Shown piece by piece: positions 34,103 through 42,871 of a DNA stretch of 64,000 nt (its first letter is position 1; each line of letters opens with the position of its first letter). Where the stretch lies: the NCBI GenBank assembly GCA_016191465.1, contig JACPOP010000015.1, positions 274,261 through 338,260 of the forward strand, in the 5' to 3' direction. A model generated the notes under the pieces. The model was given only the letters and a program-made list of their open reading frames with translations, did no database searches and had not been told where the DNA came from. The DNA comes from Chloroflexota bacterium. GTDB taxonomy: Bacteria; Chloroflexota; UBA6077; CF-72. A program made the position numbers and the translations under genes.

Positions 34103-35437
34103 TCAAGGGGTGCTGGAGCGCTCCTTCACCGTCCGCTGGTGGGCGTTCCAGTGGCGCTCCAGGTTGTCGATCAACTGCGGGCTGAAGTGGCAGGACGCTT
34201 GCTCCCGGGCGTACACGGCCATGTACTGGCGAAAGACATCGATCGGCTCCTGGCCGACTCGGATCGCTTTGCGGTTGCCCGAGGCGCTCACGACGCCTGA
34301 ACCGGTGAGTGACTCCACCGCGCGGTGGAGTGCCGCATCCATCTCGCCCGGCGCCACGACCTCGTCGCACAGCAGGCGTCCGTTCGGCGAGTCGGCCGCA
34401 AACTGTTCGTCGAACAGGATGGCCGAGCGGGTCAGTCGATCTCCCACGAACCGGGGCAGACGCAGGTTCGCCGCCCCGGGGATGATCCCCTCCTTGCGTG
34501 CCGGAAGGCTGAAGTAGCTGCCGCGCTCGGCCAGCACGCGGTCCATCACCAGCAACAATTGACAGCCGCCGCCGATGGCGAACGATTCGACGGCCGCGAT
34601 CCACGGCGTTTCGAGCGTCGCTTCGATCTCTCCCGCGTTGAACTCGGGGCCGCTGACGCCCCGGTAGAGCTTATTGACATAACCCAGATCGCGGTTCAGG
34701 TAGAACAGGTATGACAGTTGCCCGTGGTAAATCTGGGTCAAGTTGATGCCGGCGTTGAACACCCGTCGCCCCTGGTACTTGGGGTGGTCGACCTCGGCCC
34801 CGCGCAGGACGCCGACCTCGATGGATGGGTCCAGGATCACCAGGTCGGTGGCGATCTCCAGCGAGTCGGTGGTGGAATCGTCCTCCGCGTTCAAGTAGCC
34901 GGGGTTCGCGTGGAACACGTACCCGGCGCGCCCTTCACGCTGCACGACTGTGCTTCCAATGTCGGCGCGTCCGGTGCGGACGAAGTGCTCCAGGCGTTCG
35001 AGGGATTCGTCCCTGGGACGAAGCATGGCATGGAGGAGGTGCAGCCCCGCGCGCGGGTGTGACAGCACCGCCGAGAGGAACAGGCCCTGGTCTACCTCGA
35101 CGCCGTCCTTGTCCTTCTGCAGGCGCTCGCGCTCGGCTGCCACCTCTGCCCGGCTTGGGGTTAGCCCCGGGAACCACTCGGCCGCGGTGTAGACCAGCTC
35201 GTCGGCGCGCAGGAAACGGGTGTAGCCGGACGTCAGGCTGCGATACACATCCTCGACGTACTGGCGGAGGAAGGCCGCTCGCGCGGACCGCGCTGCTTCG
35301 ATGATCGTCGCGGCATCGGCTGCTTCCGAGGCGCTCCGGAGCGGTTTTCGGGGCAAGGCGTCCAGCACCGCCCGGCCACCCGCGAGCAGGGACGCGAGAC
35401 GCTCCGCGTGTGCCTGCACCCCGCCAGCGGTCGTCAT
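34103..35437 (-). CDS. DpgC-like (3,5-dihydroxyphenyl)acetyl-CoA 1,2-dioxygenase family protein
   Basis: The 444-residue product combines an N-terminal helical domain (about 1-185) with a crotonase fold (about 190-420), the plan and length of DpgC. Characteristic stretches are DKDGVEVDQGLFLSAVLSHP, YQGRRVFNAGINLTQIYHGQ, RDLGYVNKLYRG, ETPWIAAVESFAIGGGCQLL and FSLPARKEGIIPGAANLRLP. DpgC needs no metal or flavin: it uses O2 to convert the arylacetyl-CoA into an arylglyoxylate plus CoA, within the dpgABCD pathway of glycopeptide antibiotics. None of dpgA, dpgB or dpgD is present here, so the natural substrate is uncertain. It lies 22 nt after an E1-alpha gene on the same strand, probably one operon. 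The ATG at 35437 matches the expected N-terminus. Confidence 0.85.
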   Translation of the reverse strand: MTTAGGVQAHAERLASLLAGGRAVLDALPRKPLRSASEAADAATIIEAARSARAAFLRQYVEDVYRSLTSGYTRFLRADELVYTAAEWFPGLTPSRAEVAAERERLQKDKDGVEVDQGLFLSAVLSHPRAGLHLLHAMLRPRDESLERLEHFVRTGRADIGSTVVQREGRAGYVFHANPGYLNAEDDSTTDSLEIATDLVILDPSIEVGVLRGAEVDHPKYQGRRVFNAGINLTQIYHGQLSYLFYLNRDLGYVNKLYRGVSGPEFNAGEIEATLETPWIAAVESFAIGGGCQLLLVMDRVLAERGSYFSLPARKEGIIPGAANLRLPRFVGDRLTRSAILFDEQFAADSPNGRLLCDEVVAPGEMDAALHRAVESLTGSGVVSASGNRKAIRVGQEPIDVFRQYMAVYAREQASCHFSPQLIDNLERHWNAHQRTVKERSSTP

Positions 35438-35459
35438 GGCCGGCGCGAGCGGATGCGCT

Positions 35460-36515
35460 TCATGTGGTGGGGCCGTACACGTCACGAGTAGCGGCGCTCG
35501 GCTCCGGGAGCGGCGCATCGCGCGCTTCCTCGATAGCCTGCGCAATCTCGCTCGTGGCTCGGGCTTCCAGCGCCGCCTGCCGCGCCTTGTCCAGCAGGCC
35601 TTGCCCGCGGAGGTAGGCGGCGTACGCCGGGAGTGGATCGTGCGCCGTCGCTTCCCGGATCTCGGCCCGCGTGCGCAGGTCGCCGACCTGGCTCGTATGC
35701 TGGCCGATGCGCGACACCTTCGCCTCGATCAGCGTCGGGCCCTGCCCCCGACGAGCGCGTTCAACGGCCGCGCAGGTGGTCGCGTACACCGCCAGGGGGT
35801 CGCCGCCGTCGACGGTGGTGCCCAGCACGCCGTACGCCGCTGCTCGCTCGGCGATGCTGCCAACGGGAGACTGCTTCTCGAAGGGCACGGAGATGGCGAT
35901 GCCGTTGTTCTCGCAGAACAGCACCACCGGTACATGGTGCACCGCCGCGAAGTTCAGGCCTTCGTGGAAATCGGACTTGGAGGCTCCGCCGTCGCCGAAG
36001 TAGACGATCGTCACCGCGTCCTCACCACGGACCTTTGACGCGAGCGCGGTCCCGACAGCGTTGGGGATCTGCGTTCCCACCGAGCCCGAGATGCTCATCA
36101 GGTTCAGGCCGCGGTGCGCCCAGTGCCCCGGCAGGTTCTTGCCGCCCGATGATGGCCCCGCCGCCCGCCCAAACGAATCCAACATGATCTCGCGCGCGGT
36201 CATGCCGCGGGCGTAGGCCGCGGGGATGCTGCGGTAGAAGAGGTAGGCGAAGTCGGTGGGCCGCAGCGCGCGGATGCTGGCCACCTGCGCCGCCTCGTGC
36301 CCATCGGCCGGAATGGCAACGTCCAGCGTGCCCTGGAAGGCGAGACGGAGGCAGGCCTCGCTGATCCGACGCGCCACCACCATGGCGCGATACAGGTCAA
36401 CAGCCTGCTGGTCTGTCAGGCCGACCTCGCGGTGGCGCGGAAGCAGGCTCGGCGGGCCATCCCCACCTGATGGAACCCGTGCCTGGCGGCGGGTCGCCGC
36501 AACCGTTGGGCTCAT
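35460..36515 (-). CDS. Thiamine-diphosphate-dependent 2-oxoacid dehydrogenase E1 component, alpha subunit
   Basis: The 351-residue protein matches E1-alpha of pyruvate/branched-chain 2-oxoacid dehydrogenases: LYRAMVVARRISEACLRLAF, IPADGHEAAQVASIRALRP, FYRSIPAAYARGM and the ThDP motif GDGGASKSDFHEGLNFAAVH ending in ENNGIAI. E1 decarboxylates a 2-oxoacid and normally works as alpha2beta2; no beta-subunit or E2 gene is present here. The ATG at 36515 follows GGAG. The next gene downstream (22 nt) is dpgC-like, whose expected product is an aryl 2-oxoacid, a substrate type that E1 could decarboxylate. A winged-helix regulator precedes it by 88 nt on the same strand. Confidence 0.9.
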   Translation of the reverse strand: MSPTVAATRRQARVPSGGDGPPSLLPRHREVGLTDQQAVDLYRAMVVARRISEACLRLAFQGTLDVAIPADGHEAAQVASIRALRPTDFAYLFYRSIPAAYARGMTAREIMLDSFGRAAGPSSGGKNLPGHWAHRGLNLMSISGSVGTQIPNAVGTALASKVRGEDAVTIVYFGDGGASKSDFHEGLNFAAVHHVPVVLFCENNGIAISVPFEKQSPVGSIAERAAAYGVLGTTVDGGDPLAVYATTCAAVERARRGQGPTLIEAKVSRIGQHTSQVGDLRTRAEIREATAHDPLPAYAAYLRGQGLLDKARQAALEARATSEIAQAIEEARDAPLPEPSAATRDVYGPTT

Positions 36516-36603
36516 CTCTCCTACTCGCTCCTTCGCACGCCGCGGCCCACGCCCCACTCCTGGACGGCCTCCACCGGGCAGATTGCGTGCCGTCTCGCAA
36601 TTG

Positions 36604-37392
36604 CTATTCGGGCGCTCCACTGACCTCGAAGCGATAGCCGCTGCCGTGGTGCGAGTGCAGGTAGCGCCCGCCGCGGCCCTGTTCGCCCAGCTTCTTGCGC
36701 AGCATGCCCATGAAGGTGCGCAGCCGGGACTGCTCCGCGGCTCCGCCGGACTTCCAGATGTGCTGCATGATCTCTTCGTGCGTGAGGACGCGGCCCTCAT
36801 GACTCACGAGGAATTGGAGTAAAGAGAGCTCGGTGCGGCTGAGTGGTACCTCGCGGCCGTCGACAATCACCTGCCGCTTGCCGCCGTCGAGGACGAGACG
36901 TCCGTTGTCGAACACCTTGCGATCCGTACTTCGCACTGGGGCCAGGCTATCGATTTCGACCCGTCGGAGGTTGGCACGGATGCGCGCGGTCAGCTCGCTA
37001 ATGCTGAAGGGTTTGGTCACATAGTCGTCGGCGCCGGCCTCGAGGCCTGCCACCACGTCAGCCTCGTTGCGCCGCGCGGTCAACATGATGATTGGGACCG
37101 GCGAGCGCAGACGAATGGTGCGGCAGGCCTCGATCCCGTCCATCTCCGGCATCATCACGTCCATGAGGATCGCGTCGAAGGCGTCCTGCTCGACCGCGGC
37201 GACGGCCGCGGCACCATCCGGCACGAGGGAAACATGGAACCCTTCCTCGGCCAGCGCGACCTGGAGCAGCTCACGCAGGTGCGGGTCGTCGTCGACCACC
37301 AGGAGGCGGGGGATTTCGGGCGCGCCATCGGCTCGCTCACCCGTTGGCAGCGGGTTCGCGTCGCCGGGGAGCGTGGTGTCCAACTGCTGCAT
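36604..37392 (-). CDS. OmpR/PhoB-family response regulator (no adjacent kinase)
   Basis: The 262-residue regulator has a receiver domain with LLVVDDDPHLRELL, phospho-acceptor Asp78 in ILMDVMMPEMDG, Thr in IIMLTARRNE and Lys in DDYVTKPFS, then a winged-helix domain (VPLSRTELSLLQFLVSHEGR, LRTFMGMLRKKLG, and GSGYRFEVSG near the end). It resembles KdpE-like regulators. No histidine kinase is adjacent. It lies upstream of the E1-alpha/dpgC-like pair on the same strand and could control it, which is inference. The ATG at 37392 is used; a TTG at 37494 would add 34 residues. The 300 nt upstream hold the structured element at 37516-37575 and nothing else recognised. Confidence 0.9.
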   Translation of the reverse strand: MQQLDTTLPGDANPLPTGERADGAPEIPRLLVVDDDPHLRELLQVALAEEGFHVSLVPDGAAAVAAVEQDAFDAILMDVMMPEMDGIEACRTIRLRSPVPIIMLTARRNEADVVAGLEAGADDYVTKPFSISELTARIRANLRRVEIDSLAPVRSTDRKVFDNGRLVLDGGKRQVIVDGREVPLSRTELSLLQFLVSHEGRVLTHEEIMQHIWKSGGAAEQSRLRTFMGMLRKKLGEQGRGGRYLHSHHGSGYRFEVSGAPE

Positions 37393-37515
37393 GCTGTGCG
37401 AGTGCGACCGGTCCGGTTGCTCTCGCCCGCAATAGTAGCGGAGGAGGACAGTAGATTCTTCCAGGGGCGGTGGTGAGGATTTGGTTTCAGGCAAGCGTGT
37501 TCGCCACGTCGTCTG

Positions 37516-37575
37516 AGTGCGCGGGCCTCTGGCCCGTCCGACGCGGGCGACGTTGCGGGCGGGGACGCCCGCGCA
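37516..37575. repeat. Nested inverted-repeat element with two inner hairpins
   Basis: GTGCGCGGGC (37516-37525) is the exact reverse complement of GCCCGCGCAC (37566-37575). Alternative inner hairpins are CGGGCC-TCT-GGCCCG (37521-37535) and GCGGGCG-GGGA-CGCCCGC (37554-37571). It lies in the gap between rpoN and the regulator gene, downstream of rpoN. It could be a terminator-like structure or a REP-like dispersed repeat; there is no T-run. Confidence 0.6.
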
Positions 37576-37692
37576 CCCAGGGGTCTCGCGCTGCGGGGCG
37601 GCGCGGCTTTCAGGTGGACCTGGCCGGGATTGGCCGCGGCTACCGGCAAGCGCCGTTGGCCTGGCCGCCTGCCCGAGCAGCGCGCGTGGCGC

Positions 37693-39111
37693 TCAGCGCA
37701 GCGAGCTGGGCAGGATGGCGAGCTGCATGCGGTACTTCGCCACGGTCCGCCGGGCGATGAAGATGCCCCGCTCCTTCAGCCGCTCCACGATCTGCGAGTC
37801 CGTCAGCGGGCGGCCTTCCTTCTCGATGACTTCCTTCATGATGTCCTTCACGCTCAAGCTGGGCGTGAAGAAGTGGGCGTAGGGAATCACCTCGCCGCTC
37901 GGGAGCATCACGTATTTCTGGGCCGTCGCGCGACTCACCGTGCTCTCGTGGACGCCGAGCTCTTGCGCCACGGCGGCGCGGCTCAGCGGCCGCAGGTGGC
38001 GGACGCCCTTCTGCAGGAACTCCCGCTGCTGGTCGACCAAGCACCTGGTGATGTTGGCGAGCGTTTGTCGACGCTGGTTGATGTTGGCGATGAACAGCTT
38101 GGCGCGGCCGACGTACTGCTGGACGTGTTTCTTCTCGTCGGCGGTCATGCTGCCGTTGGCGCGGTGCAGCTCCGTGGAGAGCCGCGTGTACATCGGGTTC
38201 ACCCGAAGCACGAAGCGGCGGCTTTCGACCACCTCCACCTCGAAATCCTCCACGCCCTGGGTAATCACCACGTCAGGGGTGATGTACATGGCCCTGGTGT
38301 CTCGGTCGCTGGTGTTGGTAGACGAGAAGCCATGGGCGGGGTGGGGGTTCAGCTTCGTTTTCACGAACTCCCAGATGTCCTCTACCTGGGCCACGGGGAT
38401 CTTGAGCTCGTGGGCGATGCGGCTAAACTTGTGCTCGCCGAGCTCGGTGAGGAACTGGCTGACCACCTCGCGCGCATGGGGCTGTGTAAGCCCACGCTCC
38501 TCCAGGTGGTCGATCTGGATCAAGAGACACTCGCGTAGGTTTCGGGCACCAATGCCGATCGGCTCCTGGGCCTGGAGCACGCGAATTACCGCGCGGACAC
38601 GATCCTCCGACACCTCCAGGTCGTACGCGACGTCCTCCGGTTTGATGGCCAGGTAGCCCTTCTCGTCCAGGCTGCCGACCAGGTACTCGGCAATCGGGAA
38701 ATCCTGCACGCCGATCACGGAGCCCATGTCCATCAGGAGTCGCTCGCCGAGCGTCTGCTCCGACGCAACGCGCGTGAGTGGGTCGAACTCGTCGTCGTCG
38801 GGGCTGCGCTCGCTGCGCTCGCCGACGTCGTCGAAGCGGGACGCGGGATCCTGCGAGTAGGGTGAATCGGTGCCCTTCTGGCGCTGGATGCAGCGCGGGC
38901 AGATGGAGCCGTGCAGCTCGGAGCCGCAGATGTTACAGGTGGGGACGTCGATCAGCTCGAGCGCCGGGTTGTCGTCAAGCTCGCGGGAGATCTGCTGCTG
39001 AAGCTCCTGAGACGAGAGCTCGAGGATGTAGTTGGCCGCGACAAGGCGCGGCGAGACCTTCATGGTCTGCGATGCCGAGTAATCCTGGCTCAGGTCGAGC
39101 TCCAGCTCCAT
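37693..39111 (-). CDS. rpoN: RNA polymerase sigma-54 factor with N-terminal zinc-binding insert
   Basis: Sigma-54 directs RNA polymerase to -24/-12 promoters and needs an AAA+ activator. The 472-residue protein has region I (QTMKVSPRLVAANYILELSS), the core-binding domain, a helix-turn-helix (LSRAAVAQELGVHESTVSRA) and an RpoN box reading ARRTVAKYR near the C-terminus. Unusually, a CxxC-x8-CxxC cluster (Cys59, Cys62, Cys71, Cys74 in CNICGSELHGSICPRC) sits between region I and the core-binding domain, just where the acidic region II normally lies. A plausible activator is encoded 600 nt upstream at 39704-41155 on the same strand. The start is the ATG at 39111. Confidence 0.95.
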   Translation of the reverse strand: MELELDLSQDYSASQTMKVSPRLVAANYILELSSQELQQQISRELDDNPALELIDVPTCNICGSELHGSICPRCIQRQKGTDSPYSQDPASRFDDVGERSERSPDDDEFDPLTRVASEQTLGERLLMDMGSVIGVQDFPIAEYLVGSLDEKGYLAIKPEDVAYDLEVSEDRVRAVIRVLQAQEPIGIGARNLRECLLIQIDHLEERGLTQPHAREVVSQFLTELGEHKFSRIAHELKIPVAQVEDIWEFVKTKLNPHPAHGFSSTNTSDRDTRAMYITPDVVITQGVEDFEVEVVESRRFVLRVNPMYTRLSTELHRANGSMTADEKKHVQQYVGRAKLFIANINQRRQTLANITRCLVDQQREFLQKGVRHLRPLSRAAVAQELGVHESTVSRATAQKYVMLPSGEVIPYAHFFTPSLSVKDIMKEVIEKEGRPLTDSQIVERLKERGIFIARRTVAKYRMQLAILPSSLR

Positions 39112-39206
39112 GTGGACCTTCTGTCCTCCTCGTTGGCGTGGGACTGAATGACTGTATGAAAGTATGAACGACCGTCGGTGCGGCGCCTCTTTTCGCGCAA
39201 ATGAAA

Positions 39207-39226
39207 GGGGGTCCCGAAGGACCCCC
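39207..39226 (-). terminator. Intrinsic terminator with UUCG tetraloop
   Basis: On the minus strand GGGGGTCC-TTCG-GGACCCCC forms a perfect 8-bp stem closed by C(UUCG)G, followed by CTTTCATTT. It lies 35 nt after the stop of the small membrane protein gene at 39261 and before rpoN, so rpoN probably has its own promoter. Confidence 0.7.
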
Positions 39227-39260
39227 GAGCTGCGCGGTCGCGGCGCGAGTGCGTACCTGC

Positions 39261-39599
39261 CTACAGCTGCTTCACCATCTTCTCGGCGCGGCGGAAGCCC
39301 TTGTCCACGGCTTCCTCGATCTCGTCGAGAACCGCCATCAGCGCCGGCTTCAGCTCCGGGAGAATCTTGTCCATGAAGAACTCGCGGCTGGCCTCCATAC
39401 CGTCGGAGTCAGCCCAGGTCCGGGCCATCTTCGCGACGCGGCTCGCGGGCACTTCTTCCTCTTCACGGGACCGCCGGATGAGGAACGCGATTACTCCAGC
39501 GGCCAGAGCAGTAGCAAGAATCGTGCCCACTGCCATCCCGCCCCGGTCTTCCCAGGGCTTCGCACCGTACATCCCGCCGTTGCGGCTCTCGTCGACCAT
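39261..39599 (-). CDS. Small single-pass membrane protein, unknown
   Basis: The 112-residue protein has a short Gly-rich N-terminus, one membrane helix (AVGTILATALAAGVIAFLI), a charged juxtamembrane segment (RRSREEEEVPA) and an amphipathic helical tail (LKPALMAVLDEIEEAVDKGF to KMVKQL). GGAAGG lies 8 nt before the ATG. No family was recognised. It sits between the sigma-54 activator and rpoN genes on the same strand and is followed by a strong terminator. Confidence 0.75.
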   Translation of the reverse strand: MVDESRNGGMYGAKPWEDRGGMAVGTILATALAAGVIAFLIRRSREEEEVPASRVAKMARTWADSDGMEASREFFMDKILPELKPALMAVLDEIEEAVDKGFRRAEKMVKQL

Positions 39600-39703
39600 G
39601 CGTGGTGTCCTTCCTCTCGCGACGTTCGTTCAGGTGTGTGAAAGGGGCCGCCGCCGGCGCAGTCCGGGCACGGCGGCCCGTTCGCTCGGATGGAGGGCCG
39701 TAC

Positions 39704-41155
39704 CTACTTCGTGCGACTGACGTCCACACCGCGCTCTCCGCGGCCCTCGAGGCCATGCTCGGAAAGCTTCTTCTCTAGAACGGCAATGTCTATGCCAAGC
39801 GCTTTGGCCGCGGCATGCCGGTTGCCGTCAGATCGGAGCAGGGCACGGCTAATGTAGCGCGACTCCACCTCGGTCAGCACGTCCGTCAGCCGGGTGCCGG
39901 CGGTGAGCTTCTGGTTCAGGTCCAGGATGGCTACCTCGCGATCCTCGTCCATCAACAGGTGGTGATTGGTAATGACGCCGCCACGCGACAGGACGACCGC
40001 TCGCTCGATCGTGTGCTCAAGCTCGCGGACGTTGCCGGGCCAGTCGTGCGAGATGAGCCTCGTCAGAGACTCATCGCTGATGCGCGCCGGAGCGCTCGCG
40101 TCGCTGAAGCGGTGCTTCTGGAGGAAGTGCTCCACCAGCAGCGGGATGTCCTCCTTGCGCTCACGCAGCGGCGGAACGTGGATCGTAATCACCGCCAGGC
40201 GCTGGTACAGGTCTTCGCGGAAGCGCCCGGCGTCCACTTCGGCCTTGAGGTCCTTGTTCGTCGCGGCGACAACTCGAACATCCACCTTGACCGTCTGGCT
40301 CGATCCGACGCGCTCGAATTCGCGCTCCTGGAGCACGCGCAGCAGCTTGGCCTGCAGGGAGAGCGCCATATCGCCGATCTCGTCCAGGAAGATGGTGCCT
40401 TTGTGCGCCATCTCGAAGCGGCCGATGCGCTGGCGGTCGGCCCCCGTGAAGCTGCCCTTTTCATGGCCGAAGAGCTCGCTCTCCATCAGCGTCGCGGGCA
40501 GGGCGGTGAGGTTGACCTTGACCAGCTCGCCCTTGGAGTACGAGGAATACTGGTGGACCATCTCGGCCACCGCTTCCTTGCCGGCACCGGTCTCGCCGAT
40601 GATGAGCACGTTGGCATCCGACCCCGCTACCTGGCCGATCAGCTTGTAGACCTGCTGCATCTCCGGCGTGTTGCCGACGATGCGCTCGGAAAGCGCCTTG
40701 CCCTCGGTTCGGCTCCTGGCCAGCTCGCGCGAGAGGCGCTGCTGCTCGAAGTACCGCTGGATCGTGAAGAGCACCTTGTCCAGATCGAACGGCTTGGTGA
40801 TGTAGTCGTACGCGCCCAGGTGCATCGCCTCGATGGCCGCGCTGGACGTGCCGAATGCGGTCATCATGATGATGTTGTTGACGCTGATGTCCTGCGTCTT
40901 CAGCCGTCGCATGATCTGGATGCCATCCTGCTCGGGCATCCGCAGATCCATGAGCAGAAGATCCGGCTCCTCGACGGGTACCAGGCGAAGGACTTCGTTG
41001 CCACTCTTGGCCTCGAGGGTGGCGTAGCCCTCGTCCTTGAGGAGCTCGACGAGCATCGAGCGGATCGCGGCGTCGTCGTCGGCGACGAGGATGCGGCGGC
41101 GTGATTCGGGGGGCGAGGGGGCTCGCTTGGCAGGATCGGCTACGGCAACAGTCAT
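39704..41155 (-). CDS. NtrC-family sigma-54-dependent response regulator
   Basis: The 483-residue protein has three domains. The receiver has LVADDDAA and phospho-acceptor Asp70 in LLLMDLRMPEQDG. The AAA+ domain has Walker A GETGAGKEAVAE, the sigma-54 contact loop GSFTGA (a variant of GAFTGA), Walker B GTIFLDEIGDM and the arginine-finger region GRFREDLYQRL. A Fis-type DNA-binding helix-turn-helix ends the protein (RSDGNRHAAAKALGIDIAVL). It would activate sigma-54 promoters after phosphorylation; the kinase is not nearby. Its neighbour rpoN encodes its polymerase partner. The ATG at 41155 is chosen; upstream in-frame sequence is Arg/Cys-rich and overlaps the divergent promoter region. Confidence 0.94.
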   Translation of the reverse strand: MTVAVADPAKRAPSPPESRRRILVADDDAAIRSMLVELLKDEGYATLEAKSGNEVLRLVPVEEPDLLLMDLRMPEQDGIQIMRRLKTQDISVNNIIMMTAFGTSSAAIEAMHLGAYDYITKPFDLDKVLFTIQRYFEQQRLSRELARSRTEGKALSERIVGNTPEMQQVYKLIGQVAGSDANVLIIGETGAGKEAVAEMVHQYSSYSKGELVKVNLTALPATLMESELFGHEKGSFTGADRQRIGRFEMAHKGTIFLDEIGDMALSLQAKLLRVLQEREFERVGSSQTVKVDVRVVAATNKDLKAEVDAGRFREDLYQRLAVITIHVPPLRERKEDIPLLVEHFLQKHRFSDASAPARISDESLTRLISHDWPGNVRELEHTIERAVVLSRGGVITNHHLLMDEDREVAILDLNQKLTAGTRLTDVLTEVESRYISRALLRSDGNRHAAAKALGIDIAVLEKKLSEHGLEGRGERGVDVSRTK

Positions 41156-41299
41156 GGGGATGCGCTGGGGAAAGGCGGCCGGCCTCATTTTGCACGGCGC
41201 GTGCCGTGTGGTGCAGCGGCGCCTTCGTCTCGCGAAGCAGTATGCCATGCTGCCGGAAGGCGACGCGGAGTTGCGTGGCCGAGGTGCAACAATGCCCGC

Positions 41300-42736
41300 A
41301 TGGGCACACGGCCGGGCGACGCGGACCGCCCGTCGCACCAGGCTGATCTTTTTAGCTCTGGCTGGGGAGGCGCCGCATCCCGTCCTTCAGGGGCGGATGC
41401 GGACGCGGCGACCGCGGCGCACATGCCGCTCGCGGCGCGTCTGCGCCCGCGGGCCCTGGACGAGGTGGTCGGCCAGGAGCACCTGCTGGGTGAGGGCCGC
41501 GTGCTGCGCCGCGCACTCGAAGCGGACCGGGTGCCGAGCATGATCCTGTGGGGCCCGCCAGGCTCGGGAAAGACCACCCTGGCGGAGGTCATTGCTCGCG
41601 GCACCCACTCCCACTACGTCGCCCTCTCGGCGGTCACCGCCGGTGTGGCGGAGCTACGCAAAGTGGTCGAGGAAGCCCGCCGGCGCCGCCGCGCGGGCCA
41701 GCGCACCATCCTGTTCGTCGACGAGGTCCACCGATGGACCCGCTCACAGCAAGACGCCATCTTGCCGCACGTGGAGGATGGCACCCTGACATTGATTGGT
41801 GCCACGACCGAGAACCCCTCGTTTGAGGTGAACGCTGCGCTCCTCTCCCGGTCCCGCGTGTTCCCGCTTCGTGCCCTCGCCGAAGCGGACATAGCAGCGC
41901 TTGTGGCGCGCGCGCTTGACGACCCAGAGCGCGGCCTTGGCGGAACAGGGCTCGATCTTCAACCGGACGCACTGGCCCATCTCGTCACCCAGGCGAACGG
42001 CGATGCGCGGACGGCGCTGAACGCCCTCGAGCTGGCCGCCGACGCGGCTGTGGAGCAGCCGACATCCGGCGCGCGTGTCATCACGCTGACGGATGTCGAG
42101 GAGGCATTGCAGCACCGCGCCCTGCTGTACGACCGGGTTGGCGAGCAGCATTTCGACACGATCAGCGCGTTCATCAAGTCCATCCGGGGCTCGGACCCGG
42201 ACGCGGCGATCTACTGGCTTGCGCGCATGCTGGAAGCTGGCGAAGACGTCATGTTCGTCGCCCGCCGCCTGGTGATCCTCGCGGGCGAGGACGTGGGATT
42301 AGCAGATCCGGGAGCGTTGCCCATGGCGGTGGCCGCGCAGCAGGCGGCGCACATGATTGGCCTGCCGGAAGCGCTCTATCCCCTGGCCGAGGCGACGCTC
42401 TACCTGGCGACCGCGCCCAAGAGCAACAGCGTCAAACGTGCGTATGATGCCGCCCGAGAGGCCGTGCAGCGGATGCGCAATGAGCCGGTTCCGCTCCACC
42501 TCCGCAACGCGCCGACGACCCTGGCCCGCCAGCTCGGGCACGGCCGCGACTACGTGTACCCGCATGACCATGCGTTCGACGATCCGACTCAGTGGGCTCA
42601 GGAGTACCTTCCCGAGGGGCTTTGGGGCACACGCTTCTACGTGCCCAGTGACGCTGGAGCGGAAGGAACGCTCGCACGCGAGCGCCTTTCACGAGTGGCC
42701 GACCTGCGCGCGCAGGCGCGCGCCAGGCGCACATGA
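41300..42736 (+). CDS. rarA: Replication-associated recombination protein A (RarA/MgsA)
   Basis: The 478-residue AAA+ ATPase has [20 protein letters not shown], Walker [15 protein letters not shown], Walker [12 protein letters not shown], the [20 protein letters not shown] block and sensor [21 protein letters not shown]-terminal tetramerisation motifs are [20 protein letters not shown] and [20 protein letters not shown]. RarA acts at stalled replication forks together with [12 protein letters not shown] replaces the more usual HRFNKAQQD. The ATG at 41300 gives a short polar leader with QADLF, a common N-terminal clamp-binding-like peptide in this family. It is divergent from the NtrC-type gene across 144 nt. 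Confidence 0.95.
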   Translation: MGTRPGDADRPSHQADLFSSGWGGAASRPSGADADAATAAHMPLAARLRPRALDEVVGQEHLLGEGRVLRRALEADRVPSMILWGPPGSGKTTLAEVIARGTHSHYVALSAVTAGVAELRKVVEEARRRRRAGQRTILFVDEVHRWTRSQQDAILPHVEDGTLTLIGATTENPSFEVNAALLSRSRVFPLRALAEADIAALVARALDDPERGLGGTGLDLQPDALAHLVTQANGDARTALNALELAADAAVEQPTSGARVITLTDVEEALQHRALLYDRVGEQHFDTISAFIKSIRGSDPDAAIYWLARMLEAGEDVMFVARRLVILAGEDVGLADPGALPMAVAAQQAAHMIGLPEALYPLAEATLYLATAPKSNSVKRAYDAAREAVQRMRNEPVPLHLRNAPTTLARQLGHGRDYVYPHDHAFDDPTQWAQEYLPEGLWGTRFYVPSDAGAEGTLARERLSRVADLRAQARARRT

Positions 42737-42871
42737 TGACGAGCAAGCCAGGTGCTGGCGTACGCACGGGCGTACGTCAGCAAGCCCTCGGAGGCCGTAC
42801 TCGCGTGGCATGAATGTTGCCTGGCCGCCGCGCCGGAACTTGATCCTTCCTCTGCCGTACCCCACAGCCTC

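Noticed and set aside
34103-35437. Ordinary enoyl-CoA hydratase
   Set aside because: Length, the N-terminal helical domain and signature stretches (YQGRRVFNAGINL, SLPARKEGIIPGAANLRL) match DpgC rather than 260-residue hydratases.
36971-36987. Sigma-54 promoter (GGCAC-containing)
   Set aside because: The TTGC half at the -12 position is missing and the site lies within a coding region.
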